Positions 10,897 through 19,947 of a stretch of 64,000 bases of DNA are shown one piece after another. The notes beneath the pieces are model-generated. The model worked only from the letters and a program-made list of their open reading frames with translations, was not told the DNA's origin and made no database searches. The stretch comes from CAVYXZ01 sp963772595 (GTDB lineage: Bacteria > Chloroflexota > Anaerolineae > Aggregatilineales > Phototrophicaceae), in assembly GCA_963772595.1 (NCBI GenBank), contig CAVYXZ010000007.1, positions 310,001 through 374,000 on the forward strand, written 5' to 3'. The position numbers and the translations under genes were made by a program. Within the stretch, counting starts at the first letter, position 1. Every line of letters begins with the position of its first letter.

Positions 10897-11323
10897 TCAG
10901 CCAGCCTCTCCCGGCTGCGGGATGGCCCCGAGCTGCTGCAACATGCCCAGCAGATCGGGCCGGTTCCAGCCTTCGACGATCTTGCCGTTGGCGATGCGGA
11001 ACATGGTGATTCCGTTCATCGTCACGCGCTTGCCGGTCGGCCGGAATACCCTGAAACTCGCCCTGATGCGTGCCACGGCAGACCCAGCGCGTGGCGACCC
11101 GGTCGCCTTCCGCCACCTGGTCTTCAACCGTGACCTGAATGTCTGGAAAAGCGCCTCGGAGCATTTCGTCGAACTGTTTCGCGCCTTCCGGGCCGTGAAT
11201 GTCGCTGGGTGGGGTGTGGCCGACGTAATCGTGCGCCACAATCTGGTCGATGAGGGCCAAATTGCCCTGACTTTGAATCTCTTCAAAGACCTGGCGTGCG
11301 ATCTTCTTGTTTTGCTCAGACAT
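10897..11323 (-). CDS. SnoaL-like ester cyclase family protein (one frameshift)
   Basis: About 142 residues starting MSEQNKKIARQVFEEI. The family pattern is clear: HDYVGHTPPSD, GPEGAKQFDEMLRGAFPDI, VEDQVAEGDRVATRWVCRGT, then after a frame change near 11045, MNGITMFRIANGKIVEGW and NRPDLLGMLQQLGAI. These SnoaL/NTF2 proteins include polyketide cyclases, but most are of unknown function. The ATG has AAGGATTC upstream on the minus strand. It sits about 110 bases upstream of the FMO-like gene, so the SnoaL protein and the two flavoproteins may be one functional group. Confidence 0.8.
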
Positions 11324-11400
11324 AAGAATCCTTTCTCCGTTGACCGCTGTGCGCTGTGTTTGCAGCGCAATCTTAGCCTACGGGATCGCAGGCTGCGAAG

Positions 11401-11799
11401 TCATGCCCTGAACGGGGTATTCAGTGGGGTATATGCCCCCAGCCTTAATTGTAACAGCTGTGCGGCAGTCTGTGCCCCCTGCTCACGAGCGTCTGACCGG
11501 GACTCTCTATCGTGCAGCCGCTGCTGGATCTGGGGCCAGCATTCATAACGCAGATACCAGAAGAGCATCAGCGCTGTGACGATCAGGTAGAAACTGTGCA
11601 GCAGCCAGATCGGGCCGGGCGGCAGGTTGTAGACATAGATCGAGTAGAAGAGATTGCCGACATTGCCCAGCAGGAGATAGCCTAGACTATAAGATTTCAG
11701 GTCCTTCGTGCGGTAGGCTTTCACCACCATCGGCAGTGTGCTGAGAGCGAATAACGTCGTTGCGATGGTTCCGGCAATGAGCGGTAAATTGATGTCCAT
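11401..11799 (-). CDS. SemiSWEET/PQ-loop-like small membrane protein
   Basis: About 132 residues with three predicted transmembrane helices in the first 90: an N-terminal helix IAGTIATTLFALSTLPMVVK, a middle helix around LGNVGNLFYSIYVY, and a third LLHSFYLIVTALMLFWYL. The TLPMVVKAYRTKDLKSYSLG segment matches the PQ-loop/SemiSWEET pattern, where a conserved proline is followed by a charged loop and S-x-G. Bacterial SemiSWEETs are dimeric sugar uniporters of similar length, but the 40-residue tail here is unusual. I choose the ATG at 11799 (GAGGG upstream) over a longer in-frame start at 11862. Confidence 0.6.
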   Translation of the reverse strand: MDINLPLIAGTIATTLFALSTLPMVVKAYRTKDLKSYSLGYLLLGNVGNLFYSIYVYNLPPGPIWLLHSFYLIVTALMLFWYLRYECWPQIQQRLHDRESRSDAREQGAQTAAQLLQLRLGAYTPLNTPFRA

Positions 11800-11906
11800 T
11801 GTTATTCCCTCGCTTGATTTTCTGATTTGATAAACCAAGCTTAGGACACAGCGGACACTCATTCATGCCCGCAATGGGGTATTCAGGTGGGGTATTTGGG
11901 GAGAAC

Positions 11907-14580
11907 CTAGTCGAGCAGGTCCAGTTCTCTGGCTCGGGCAGCGGCCTCGGTACGGTTGCTGACGTTCAATTTACCGTAGATACTGCTGGTGTGCTTCTTG
12001 ACCGTCTCCGTTGAGATCACTAGCTTTTCGGCGATCTCCGGGTTGGTCAGCCCGGCAGCGACCAGAGCCAGAACTTCCTTTTCCCGCTGAGTCAGTGGCT
12101 CAATCAAGCCGGTCCCAGCAGTCTGTGCAAGATCAGTATCGAAAGCTGCCAGGAGCGCCTCTACGTATTCCGGCATGATGTGACGAGCCTGGGCTTCTTG
12201 CAGCAGTCGGGCCATCGGCAGCCCCAGATCGACGAAGAGACGTACGTAGCCTTCGGGTTCGGCCAGGCGCAGCGCTTCTTCCAACGATACCAGCGCGTCG
12301 GGCCAGCCGCCTATCCGCCAGCGCGCGATGGCTTGCAGGGCCAGCGCTTCGATGCTCACGCCCATGCGTCCTTCACGCTCAGCCAGGTCCAGCAGACGTT
12401 CGATCAATGCCAGCGCCCGTTCGAGCGCGGGACCATCGCTTTTGACGATCAGCACGCGGGCCATCGCCAACTGTGCCACCTCACTTTCAGGGCGCTGCTC
12501 AACGGCGGCATCGCGCAGCATGGCATCCGACCACTCGACCGCTGCCCGCAGCTGGTCCTGCGCCAGCCAGACTTCAAGCTGAAAGCGTTCAAAGCGGCTG
12601 GTCCAGTGCGCAAACTGCGCGCGCTTGACCAGCGGGCGCGCCTGTTCCAGGTAATTCTCGGCGGCATCGGTGTCGCCTTCGCTGAGCTTCATGCGGCCCG
12701 CAATCAGCCTGGCCGCAATGATCGAGCGCACATCGCCGCCCAGTTCGGCCCGTTCCAGGCCTTGAGTCAGGTGATCCCAGGCTTCGGCCAGTTGGTTCCA
12801 CTCATAGAGCAGTTCCGCCATGCGGATATGTACCCAGCCGGTGACGGGCAGCGGCAGATGGCCCCAGGCGGCGCGATCCTGCATCGACTCCAGTGCCTTT
12901 TGCCAGTATTCTGCCGCACTGTGCAAACGACCCTGCCGCAGTTCGAGGTCCGCCAGTGCGCCATAGATATGCGCCGCGCCAAAGCGAAATGGCGTTGAGT
13001 ATCTTACTTGGAGCACCTGCTCGTATGACTGCTGCGCCTTGTCCCAATAGCCGTTACGGCGATAGGTGTCGCCCAGTGCCACGTAGGCTCCACCGCGATA
13101 ACCGCCCACATCGTTTTCCGGCAGGTCGCGCAGGGCCTGGTCTGCATAGGCTTCTGCCTGTTGGCAGATCGTTCTGGAAGCAGGCCACGTAACAGCGCAC
13201 CGCAGTCACTTTGGCGTGCTGCTCGCGGCCTACATTGTCTTCGACCGGCCTCAGCGCCGCTTCGACTTCATCCAGCCAGTGGATGCACTCGTCAAACGCA
13301 CCAGTCGCGGCCAGGAAACCCGCGCGGGCCAGACCCAGAATCGGGTGACTGCGGACCCAATCAGGCGGAAGCTGATCTACCCACTGCTTCACTACGGAGA
13401 TTTCGCCACCGACCACTTTGGAATTGAGATAACGATCTACAATCTCAGCCAGGAGTTCACGGTCCTGGCCTGCGTGAGCATGACGAAAGGCCGGGTCCGG
13501 CAGGTCGTGGTCCAGATACCAGCGGGCAGCACGGCTGTGCAGTATGGCGACCTGCTGCGGTTGGAGACGCTGCAAAGCTTCACGCAGAAAATCACTGAAG
13601 AGATGATGATAGCGGAACCACTCACGACGGTCATCCAGCGGGACCAGGAAGAGGTTCTGCCGTTCGAGGTGTTCTAGCATCTGCTGTCCATCGTCTCGAC
13701 CTGTAATGGAATTACAAAGCGAGGCGCAGAGACGATCTGCAACGCTGCTTTGCAGCAGGAAGTCGCGTATGTCGGCATCCAGGGGGGCGAGTACGTCTTC
13801 TTCCAGATAGTCACCGATGAATCGATGACGGCCACTGACGACGATCCTTTCAGGCTCGGACGGGTGCTTTGGCAGAGTCAACGCCGCCAACTGGAGACCC
13901 GCCACCCAACCTTCAAGTTGATCCTGAATAGCGGCCACATCAGCCTGGCTCAAATCAAGTCCCATTGTCCCGGTCAGAAAGTCACCTGTTTCAGCAGGTG
14001 AGAACTGCAAGTCCTCGGCGTGATACTCCTTAAGGTGCTGGCGTGCCCGGTAGCGGCTCAGTGGCAAAGGTGGTTCGGCGCGACTCGCCAGCACGATATG
14101 AAGCCTGGGCGGCAGGTGGTCAAGAAGCCGTGTCATCGCGGCATGAATTTCAGGATCGTCAATCAGGTGATAATCATCCAGAATGACCGTCGTGTGCGCT
14201 ACCAGTTCGTTGGCAGCGTGTGTTAAAGCACGCAGGGTCTGGTCCAGATCCGGCGATTGTGCGCCCAGCAGCAGCCCCAGCTCACTATCTCGAATGTCTG
14301 GTTGGATCATCTCCCAGGCAGTCAAAACACACCTGAGGAACTGCGTCAGATCATTATCCTCTTCACTCAATGAGAGCCAGATAACTGGAAACTGGCTCGT
14401 ATGGGCCCATTGAGCCAGGAGGGTCGTTTTACCATAACCCGCCGGGGCGGCGACCACAATCAGCCTGTAATGCGGAACATCTTGTTCAAGCTTATCGGCG
14501 ATCCTGGTTCGCTGGATGGCATGATGAGGACCCGGCGGAATCCGCACTCTGGTCGCCAGCAGATCAAGCATCAACTGCAC
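11907..14580 (-). CDS. MalT-like LuxR-family ATP-dependent transcriptional regulator (one frameshift)
   Basis: About 890 residues. The N-terminal STAND ATPase carries Walker A VAAPAGYGKTTLLAQWAH and Walker B TTVILDDYHLID, followed by LHIVLASRAEPPLPL. A winged-helix section (WFRYHHLFSDFLREAL) and a long TPR-like superhelix follow. The C-terminus is a LuxR/GerE helix-turn-helix (PLTQREKEVLALVAAGLTN, EIAEKLVISTETVKKHTSSI). In the family, inducer and ATP binding drive oligomerisation and activation. The frame changes near 13160 at ND-LPTG/EAYADQAL; both sides are otherwise continuous. It lies immediately downstream of nothing on its strand and is a good candidate regulator of the oxygenase genes that follow. 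Confidence 0.85.
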
Positions 14581-15076
14581 CTCGTGCTCATTTCCCGTGG
14601 ACCTTTATTATACCAATTCGAATTTTGACCCCTCGAAAGCTGCTTGCAAGCTCTGCAAAATCCGCAAAAAAGCGCCGCCGCAATCGACCACTCTTTGGCG
14701 AAATCATCTCCGAGGCCACTGCCCTACCAAGTCATGTTAGGCTTTTGGCAAGAGTGCCGTAGCCTCCGCGACGATGCTCTCAGCTGCGGTGAGGGAGCGC
14801 AAGACCTCCCTTATCCCGCCGAAAAGCCGATTTAGTGTTAGTCGTAGAGAAGTGCGACACCCGGTCACGCTGAGGGAATACTATGATGAGCATTGTGCCA
14901 GGGGTCGTGATCTTCCTCATCATTCTGTGCATCAGTATCCTGGGCGACTGGCTGCGCGACAGACTGGACCCGACCACCCGGCACTGAGCAAAGGCTGTTA
15001 TCTTTGCCGGAGTCGTTGTATCCTGTTGTGGCTCTGATACACGTTGTTCACCGTCTATGATGGGTCAGACAATACC
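14581..15076. other. Intergenic region between the MalT-like regulator and threonine synthase
   Basis: About 500 bases between divergent genes. The only thing I can recognise is a short ABC-permease tail (separate entry at 14883-14987). The rest has no plausible reading frame; an AT-rich stretch at 14600-14640 could carry the minus-strand promoter of the regulator. Confidence 0.4.
14883..14987 (+). pseudogene. Remnant of a DppC/OppC-type oligopeptide ABC permease C-terminus
   Basis: A 34-codon frame reading MMSIVPGVVIFLIILCISIL then GDWLRDRLDPTTRH. This closely follows the invariant end of dipeptide/oligopeptide permeases of the DppC/OppC family (FPG-(L/V)AI-hydrophobic-(L/N)LLGD-LRD-LDPR). 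A stop in frame lies four codons upstream, and an LREYYDEH string one frame over could be the eroded preceding segment. No other part of a peptide transporter lies nearby, so this is most simply a decayed gene tail. Confidence 0.5.
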
Positions 15077-16250
15077 ATGCCTGAAAGCTTCCTCAGCCAT
15101 TTAGAATGCAGCTACTGCGGCCAGCGTTACGAGGCCGACCGCCTGATGAATCTCTGCCCGAAATGCGGCAAGCCCTTGTTTGCCCGCTACGATATGGACG
15201 CCGCCCGGCGCGCCTTCCCGCGTGATGTCCTCAAGGACCGCCTGCCGACACTGTGGCGCTATGCGGAAATGCTGCCCGTGCGGGACGAAGCGTATCGATT
15301 TACACTGGGCGAGGGGTACACGCCGCTGCTACCGCTCCACCGGCTGGGCGAAATGCTCGGTCTATCGCAGTTGTATGCCAAAGACGAATCGCTCAACCCG
15401 ACCGGTTCCTTCAAGGCACGTGGACTGGTGATGGCGGTCTCGCGTGCGGTCGAACTCGGTGCGCAGGCGGTCGCCATCCCGACGGCAGGCAATGCAGGTA
15501 GTGCGATGGCCGCCTATGCGGCGCGGGCTGGACTGCCCGCCTACATCTATATGCCCAAAGACGCCTCGCCCACCTATGCGCGCGAAATGACCGCGCTCGG
15601 CGCGCAGGTCACGCTGGTCGATGGCCTGATTACCGATGCCGGGCGCTACGTCCGCGAAGGCGTCGAAGCGGGCAAATGGTTTGATGTCTCAACACTGAAA
15701 GAGCCGTACCGGGTCGAAGGCAAAAAGACGATGGGCTATGAACTGGCCGAGCAGTTCGGCTGGGAGCTGCCCGACGTGGTCGTCTACCCGACCGGCGGCG
15801 GCACCGGAATCATCGGCATGTGGAAAGCCTTCGACGAAATGGAGCGCCTGGGCTGGATCGGCCCTAAACGACCGCGCATGGTCAGCGTGCAGGCTGCCGG
15901 ATGCGCGCCGATTGTCCGCGCATTTTATGAGGGGGCGGAGTTCGCCTCAGCCTGGGATAACGCCCAGACCCTGGCCGATGGCCTGCGAGTCCCGGCGGCG
16001 GTGGGCGATTTTCTGATTCTGCGGGCGCTGCGCGAGAGTCAGGGCACGGCGCTGGCCGTCCCGGATGAACTCGCTGGTGGAGACAATGAAAACCGTCGGG
16101 CGGCTGGAAGGCATGTTCATTAGCCCGGAGGCCGCTGCCACCGCCGCCGCGCTGCCCGACTTAGTCGAACGCGAATGGATCGGTCCCGACGAGCGCGTGC
16201 TGCTCTTCTTCACCGGGACCGGCTTAAAGCACGTCCACCTGATGAGCTAG
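15077..16250 (+). CDS. thrC: Threonine synthase (one frameshift)
   Basis: A PLP-dependent threonine synthase that converts O-phosphohomoserine to threonine. The N-terminus has a small zinc-ribbon-like segment (LECSYCGQRYEADR, NLCPKCGKPL) common in the archaeal/Chloroflexi type. The PLP lysine is in NPTGSFKARG, the phosphate-binding loop is YPTGGGTGIIGMW, and substrate-binding residues lie in PTAGNAGSAMAAYAARAGLP. The ATG at 15077 is preferred to the earlier in-frame start at 15044, since similarity begins at MPESFLSHLECSYCG. The frame changes near 16070, and the tail ETMKTVGRLEGMFISPEAAA to TGTGLKH is in the next frame. Its stop overlaps the convergent neighbour's stop in a shared CTAG. Confidence 0.9.
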
Positions 16251-16723
16251 GCGTGCTGCTCGCGCAGTTCGTAATAGTCCCGCATTCCCGGCAGCATCGG
16301 CAGTAGGACCAGCAGCGAAGCTAATCCGAAGAGCACATACTGGATCGGCGCAACGGCGGGCAGTGTCACCAACTGGACGATCAGCCACGCGGCAAGGGCC
16401 AGGCCGAGCGCGACCGTTAAAGTCCAGGCCCACTGTTCATGAGTCCACTGTGTCAGACGGTTGAGCCAGGCCCACTGCGGACGCAGCCACAAGGCCAGCA
16501 GCGTCACCAGGCTGCCGAAACCCCACAGAACGATCAGCAGGATGCCGGGCACAACATAGTCCTGAAACGGCGTGTTCCTTAGAACGCTGAGGTCCAGGCC
16601 CATCGGCGTCTCCGGGTTGTTCAACATCTCATAACCACCCAGGAAACCGCTCAGACTCAAAGACACCAGACAGGCCGACAGCACAAGCAGCAGCAACACA
16701 GGACGAGGAGTTTGGCTACCCAT
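16247..16723 (-). CDS. Four-helix integral membrane protein of unknown function
   Basis: 158 residues with about four hydrophobic segments: LLLLVLSACLVSLSLSGFLG, VVPGILLIVLWGFGSLVTLL, WTLTVALGLALAAWLIVQLV and IQYVLFGLASLLVLLPMLPG. The loops carry conserved-looking tryptophans (RPQWAWLNRLTQWTHEQW). I do not recognise a family. It is convergent with threonine synthase, and the two stop codons overlap by four bases. The ATG at 16723 is preceded by GGAGAATAG on the minus strand, a reasonable start. No functional claim is made. Confidence 0.6.
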   Translation of the reverse strand: MGSQTPRPVLLLLVLSACLVSLSLSGFLGGYEMLNNPETPMGLDLSVLRNTPFQDYVVPGILLIVLWGFGSLVTLLALWLRPQWAWLNRLTQWTHEQWAWTLTVALGLALAAWLIVQLVTLPAVAPIQYVLFGLASLLVLLPMLPGMRDYYELREQHA

Positions 16724-16871
16724 TTTCTATTCTCCTGGTCTAAACGATAAGTGCTAGTCTGATTCTCCGGCTTTGGGCGGCAGCGGCCAAGACTAAATGT
16801 CATTGTTTGAGGCTGAAACATCGCGGTGCGTAGCGCATTTTTCTCGTATTATTGAGTGTGTGGCGGTATGG

Positions 16872-18455
16872 TTGAAGCTAGACAAGAGCAGTAAGGGAGG
16901 CATTCCCATTAACACGGCAGCGCGGCAAACGACAGAAGGAATCCTGTTCACGGACCAGTACCAGCTCACTATGGCCCAGTTGTATTTTCGCTATGGCCTG
17001 CATGAGACCGAGGTCCAGTTCGACCATTTCTTCCGCAGCTACCCGGATTACGGCGGCATCAGGCGGGCTACTGCATCAACGCAGGGCTGGAATGGCTGGT
17101 CGAGTGGATGCAAAGTGTGCGCTTCCGCGAGGAAGACATCGCCTATCTGCGCAGCCAGACCAGCAGCACTGGCAGCCGCCTCTTCGCTGATGACTTCCTC
17201 GACTGGCTGGCATCCCAGGGCAATTTCGAAAGCCTCAAGCTGGCCGCTATCCCGGAAGGCCGCGTCGTACATCCCGAACGTGCCGCTGACGACCGTGCGT
17301 GGTCCGGCAGCGATGGCGCAGATTCTGGAAACCGCCCTGCTCAATCACCTCAACTACCCGACTCTGGTGGCGACCAAAGCCGCGCGCATTCATCAGGCCG
17401 GGAAAGGCCAACTGCTGCTCGAATTCGGCCTGCGCCGTGCCCAGGGGACCAGCGCCAACGCCGGGGCACGGGCCGCCCTGATCGGCGGAGCCGATTTCAC
17501 CTCAAACGTGGGCATTTCCGAGCTGCTGGGTTATCCTCCCAAAGGTACCCACGCGCACAGCATGATCCAGATGTTCATGGCCCTGGGCGAAGGCGAACTG
17601 GCGGCTTTCCAGGCTTACGCCGACGTTTACCCGGATGACTGCCTGCTGCTGGTCGATACGGTGAATACGCTGCAAAGTGGCCTGCCCCACGCCATCAAGG
17701 TCTTTGAGAACCTGCGCGCAAAGGGTCACAAACCGGTCGGCATTCGCCTCGATTCGGGCGATCTGGCCTACCTGAGCATTCAATCGGCGCGGATGCTGAA
17801 CGATGCCGGATTCCCGGAGACCAGCATCGTGCTCTCGAACCAGATTGACGAACTCGTGCTGCTGCAAATCCTGGCGCAGATTGAGGAGGAAGCGCCCGGC
17901 TACGGCGTGGACCCCGACCATCTGGTCAGCCGGTTGGTCTTCGGCGTGGGCACGCGCCTGATTACCTCCAGCGGCGACCCGGCGCTCGACGGTGTCTATA
18001 AGCTGGTGGCCGTGCGCAAGGGCCAGGACTGGACTCCGGCGCTCAAGCTCTCCGATTCGCCGGAGAAGGTGCCTAACCCCGGCTTCAAGCACGTCTGGCG
18101 GCTGTATGATCGACGCGGCCTGGCGACTGCTGACATCCTCTCGACACGCGACGAAAACCCGGCAGACTCGGATCCGCTCATCCTGCGCCACCCTGCCGAC
18201 GAAACGCGCTCACGCAGGCTGGCCCGCGCTGCCATCTCCCGCATCGAATCGCTCCAGGTGGATGTTCTGGATGAAGGCCGCCTGGTCTATGATTTGCCGC
18301 CGCTCGATGCCATCCGCGATCAGCGGCAGGCCGACCTGGAAAGCCTGGATTCGGGCGTCAAGCGTATCGTCAACCCGCACATCTATCATGTGTCGCTCAC
18401 TGAAAGCCTGTGGGACCTCAAACGCGACCTGATCCGGCGTTACAAAAACTCCTGA
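16872..18455 (+). CDS. pncB: Nicotinate phosphoribosyltransferase (two compensating frameshifts, start uncertain)
   Basis: Salvages nicotinate to nicotinate mononucleotide for NAD synthesis. Family motifs: ILFTDQYQLTMAQLYFRYGL at the start of the domain, RRAQGTSANAGARAALIGGA, HAHSMIQMF, GIRLDSGDLAYLS and VFGVGTRLITSSGDPALDG. Between about 17060 and 17270 the true sequence (MQSVRFREEDIAYLRSQTSS, FADDFLDWL) is in another frame, so a downstream and an upstream indel cancel. The start is unclear: an in-frame TTG at 16872 lacks a good ribosome-binding site, whereas AAGGGAGG ends eight bases before an in-frame ATT at 16908, close to where similarity begins. The ATG at 16797 gives an improbable extra tail. 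Confidence 0.9.
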   Translation: MKLDKSSKGGIPINTAARQTTEGILFTDQYQLTMAQLYFRYGLHETEVQFDHFFRSYPDYGGIRRATASTQGWNGWSSGCKVCASARKTSPICAARPAALAAASSLMTSSTGWHPRAISKASSWPLSRKAASYIPNVPLTTVRGPAAMAQILETALLNHLNYPTLVATKAARIHQAGKGQLLLEFGLRRAQGTSANAGARAALIGGADFTSNVGISELLGYPPKGTHAHSMIQMFMALGEGELAAFQAYADVYPDDCLLLVDTVNTLQSGLPHAIKVFENLRAKGHKPVGIRLDSGDLAYLSIQSARMLNDAGFPETSIVLSNQIDELVLLQILAQIEEEAPGYGVDPDHLVSRLVFGVGTRLITSSGDPALDGVYKLVAVRKGQDWTPALKLSDSPEKVPNPGFKHVWRLYDRRGLATADILSTRDENPADSDPLILRHPADETRSRRLARAAISRIESLQVDVLDEGRLVYDLPPLDAIRDQRQADLESLDSGVKRIVNPHIYHVSLTESLWDLKRDLIRRYKNS

Positions 18456-18465
18456 GGGATTTCGC

Positions 18466-18496
18466 TTGACTCTGACGTAACGTCATAGTTTAGAAT
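18466..18496 (+). promoter_or_regulatory. MerR-type promoter with 19-bp spacer and dyad operator
   Basis: TTGACT (18466-18471) and TAGAAT (18491-18496) are separated by 19 bases instead of 17, the hallmark of promoters activated by MerR regulators through DNA distortion. The spacer holds the inverted repeat TGACG-TAA-CGTCA. It lies 27 bases before the MerR-family gene, so autoregulation is likely. Confidence 0.75.
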
Positions 18497-18522
18497 GACA
18501 CCAGAGTCGAGAGGTTCAAGTG

Positions 18523-19329
18523 ATGTACACCGTCAAACAACTGGCCGACATCGCGCAGGTCAGCGTGCGCACCCTGCATTATTACGATCAGATTGATCTG
18601 CTGCCGCCATCCAGCGTAGGCGAGAACGGCTACCGTTATTACGACGACGCGGCCCTGTACCGGCTCCAGCAAATTCTGTTCTATCGTGAAATGGGCCTGG
18701 AGCTGCTGCACATCAAGGATGTCCTGGACAGACCTGATTTCAATCTGGTGTCGGCGCTAAATGCTCACCGCGAGGCCTTGCAGACGAAAATCGAGCGGCT
18801 GGAACATCTCATCAACACGGTAGACGAGACGATACAAGACCTGACAGGAGAATCCGTCATGAGCAAGAAACGCCTCTTTGAAGCCTTCAGCGAGGAGCAG
18901 CAGAAGGACTACGAGCGCGAGGTCCGGCTCCAATATGATCCGCAGTTTGTTAACGATTCAATCAAACGCTGGAACAGTTACAGCAAGGCGCAGCAGGACG
19001 CTGTGATGGCTGAAGCCGGGGAGATTTACACGGATCTGGCGGCGGCGATGGAGGCAGGCACAGCGGCTCAGAGCGCTGAGGTCCAGGCGATTATGGCCCG
19101 CTGGCACGAGAATTTGCGCAACTTCTACGAACCGACACTGGAGATCCTGCGCGGTCTGGGCGAGACCTATAACACTGACCCGCGCTTCATCGCCAACTTC
19201 CAGCAGGTACATCCTGAGCTGCCGGGCTACCTCTACGAAGCCGTCGCGTACTACGTAGACGAATTGGAAACCGCCGAAATCGCGCGGATGCTTGCCGAAG
19301 ACGACGCCGCCAGGCGAATTGGAGACTGA
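18523..19329 (+). CDS. MerR-family regulator with TipAS-like antibiotic-recognition domain
   Basis: About 268 residues. Residues 1-70 are a MerR winged helix (YTVKQLADIAQVSVRTLHYY, DQIDLLPPS, GYRYYDDAALYRLQQILFYR). A coiled-coil dimerisation helix follows (ALQTKIERLEHLINTVDETI). The C-terminal ~145 residues (FEAFSEEQQKDYEREVRLQY; WHENLRNFYEPTLEILRGLG; YEAVAYYVDELETAE) match the all-helical TipAS domain. In TipA this domain binds thiopeptide antibiotics; others bind different hydrophobic ligands. It follows its own 19-bp-spacer promoter. The ATG at 18523 is preferred; a GTG directly before it is also in frame. Confidence 0.85.
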   Translation: MYTVKQLADIAQVSVRTLHYYDQIDLLPPSSVGENGYRYYDDAALYRLQQILFYREMGLELLHIKDVLDRPDFNLVSALNAHREALQTKIERLEHLINTVDETIQDLTGESVMSKKRLFEAFSEEQQKDYEREVRLQYDPQFVNDSIKRWNSYSKAQQDAVMAEAGEIYTDLAAAMEAGTAAQSAEVQAIMARWHENLRNFYEPTLEILRGLGETYNTDPRFIANFQQVHPELPGYLYEAVAYYVDELETAEIARMLAEDDAARRIGD

Positions 19330-19332
19330 GCC

Positions 19333-19833
19333 TCAGGAGGAAGGCTGCTCCACTGCGGGCCGTTCGCCGCGCTGTGGGAACTGCTCCAGGCTGGTTTCAA
19401 GCTGCTGGGCAAAGCGTGCCAGCACCTGTGACGGGGTGTGAAAGCGCAGGCTGACGAGGTTGTTCTCGCGCGGGACCAGCACCTTCGTCGGGGGTTGAAA
19501 CTCATCCATGAGGTTCATCCCCAGCCCGACAGCCAGACCATCGTCGTCACGGATAACTTCGAAGCTTACGTCCGGTTCGGAAAATCCGAAGGTCTCGCTT
19601 GCGACGGTCTCACCCGCTGCCAGGTCACGCAGCCACGCTACACAATCCGCCACTTCCCAGGTCAGCGCCCCGGCATCTTCCACCTGCCAGCGCCAGGCCC
19701 CGAAAACTGATTGCAGTGCCACCCGGAAAATCAGCCAGTTGGCGTCAAATTCATCGCGGTAATCGTCTTCGAACTCGTAACCTGCGATGTGAATCTCCAT
19801 CCGAAAGCGGTCATTTTCCAATACAGCCGCCAT
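19333..19833 (-). CDS. WapI-family immunity-like protein
   Basis: 166 residues starting MAAVLENDRFRMEIHIAGYE. The run F-E-D-DANWL-x-RVAL then WRWQVEDAGALTWEVADCVA and WLRDLAAG, followed by an EPDVSFEV strand, matches the small WapI-type immunity family, whose founding members protect Bacillus from the WapA contact-dependent toxin. No polymorphic toxin is nearby, so it could be an orphan immunity gene or a family member with another role. It is convergent with the MerR gene by three bases. Family assignment is from pattern only. Confidence 0.5.
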   Translation of the reverse strand: MAAVLENDRFRMEIHIAGYEFEDDYRDEFDANWLIFRVALQSVFGAWRWQVEDAGALTWEVADCVAWLRDLAAGETVASETFGFSEPDVSFEVIRDDDGLAVGLGMNLMDEFQPPTKVLVPRENNLVSLRFHTPSQVLARFAQQLETSLEQFPQRGERPAVEQPSS

Positions 19834-19947
19834 AGTAGATCCTTTGTCAACTTTCGTCTAACTGAGATTATAACCTATGGTCCCGGTTACGCAGAATGTG
19901 CGACTTCATGTTATTATAGGGACAGAAATCACAGGCGATGAAGGAGC

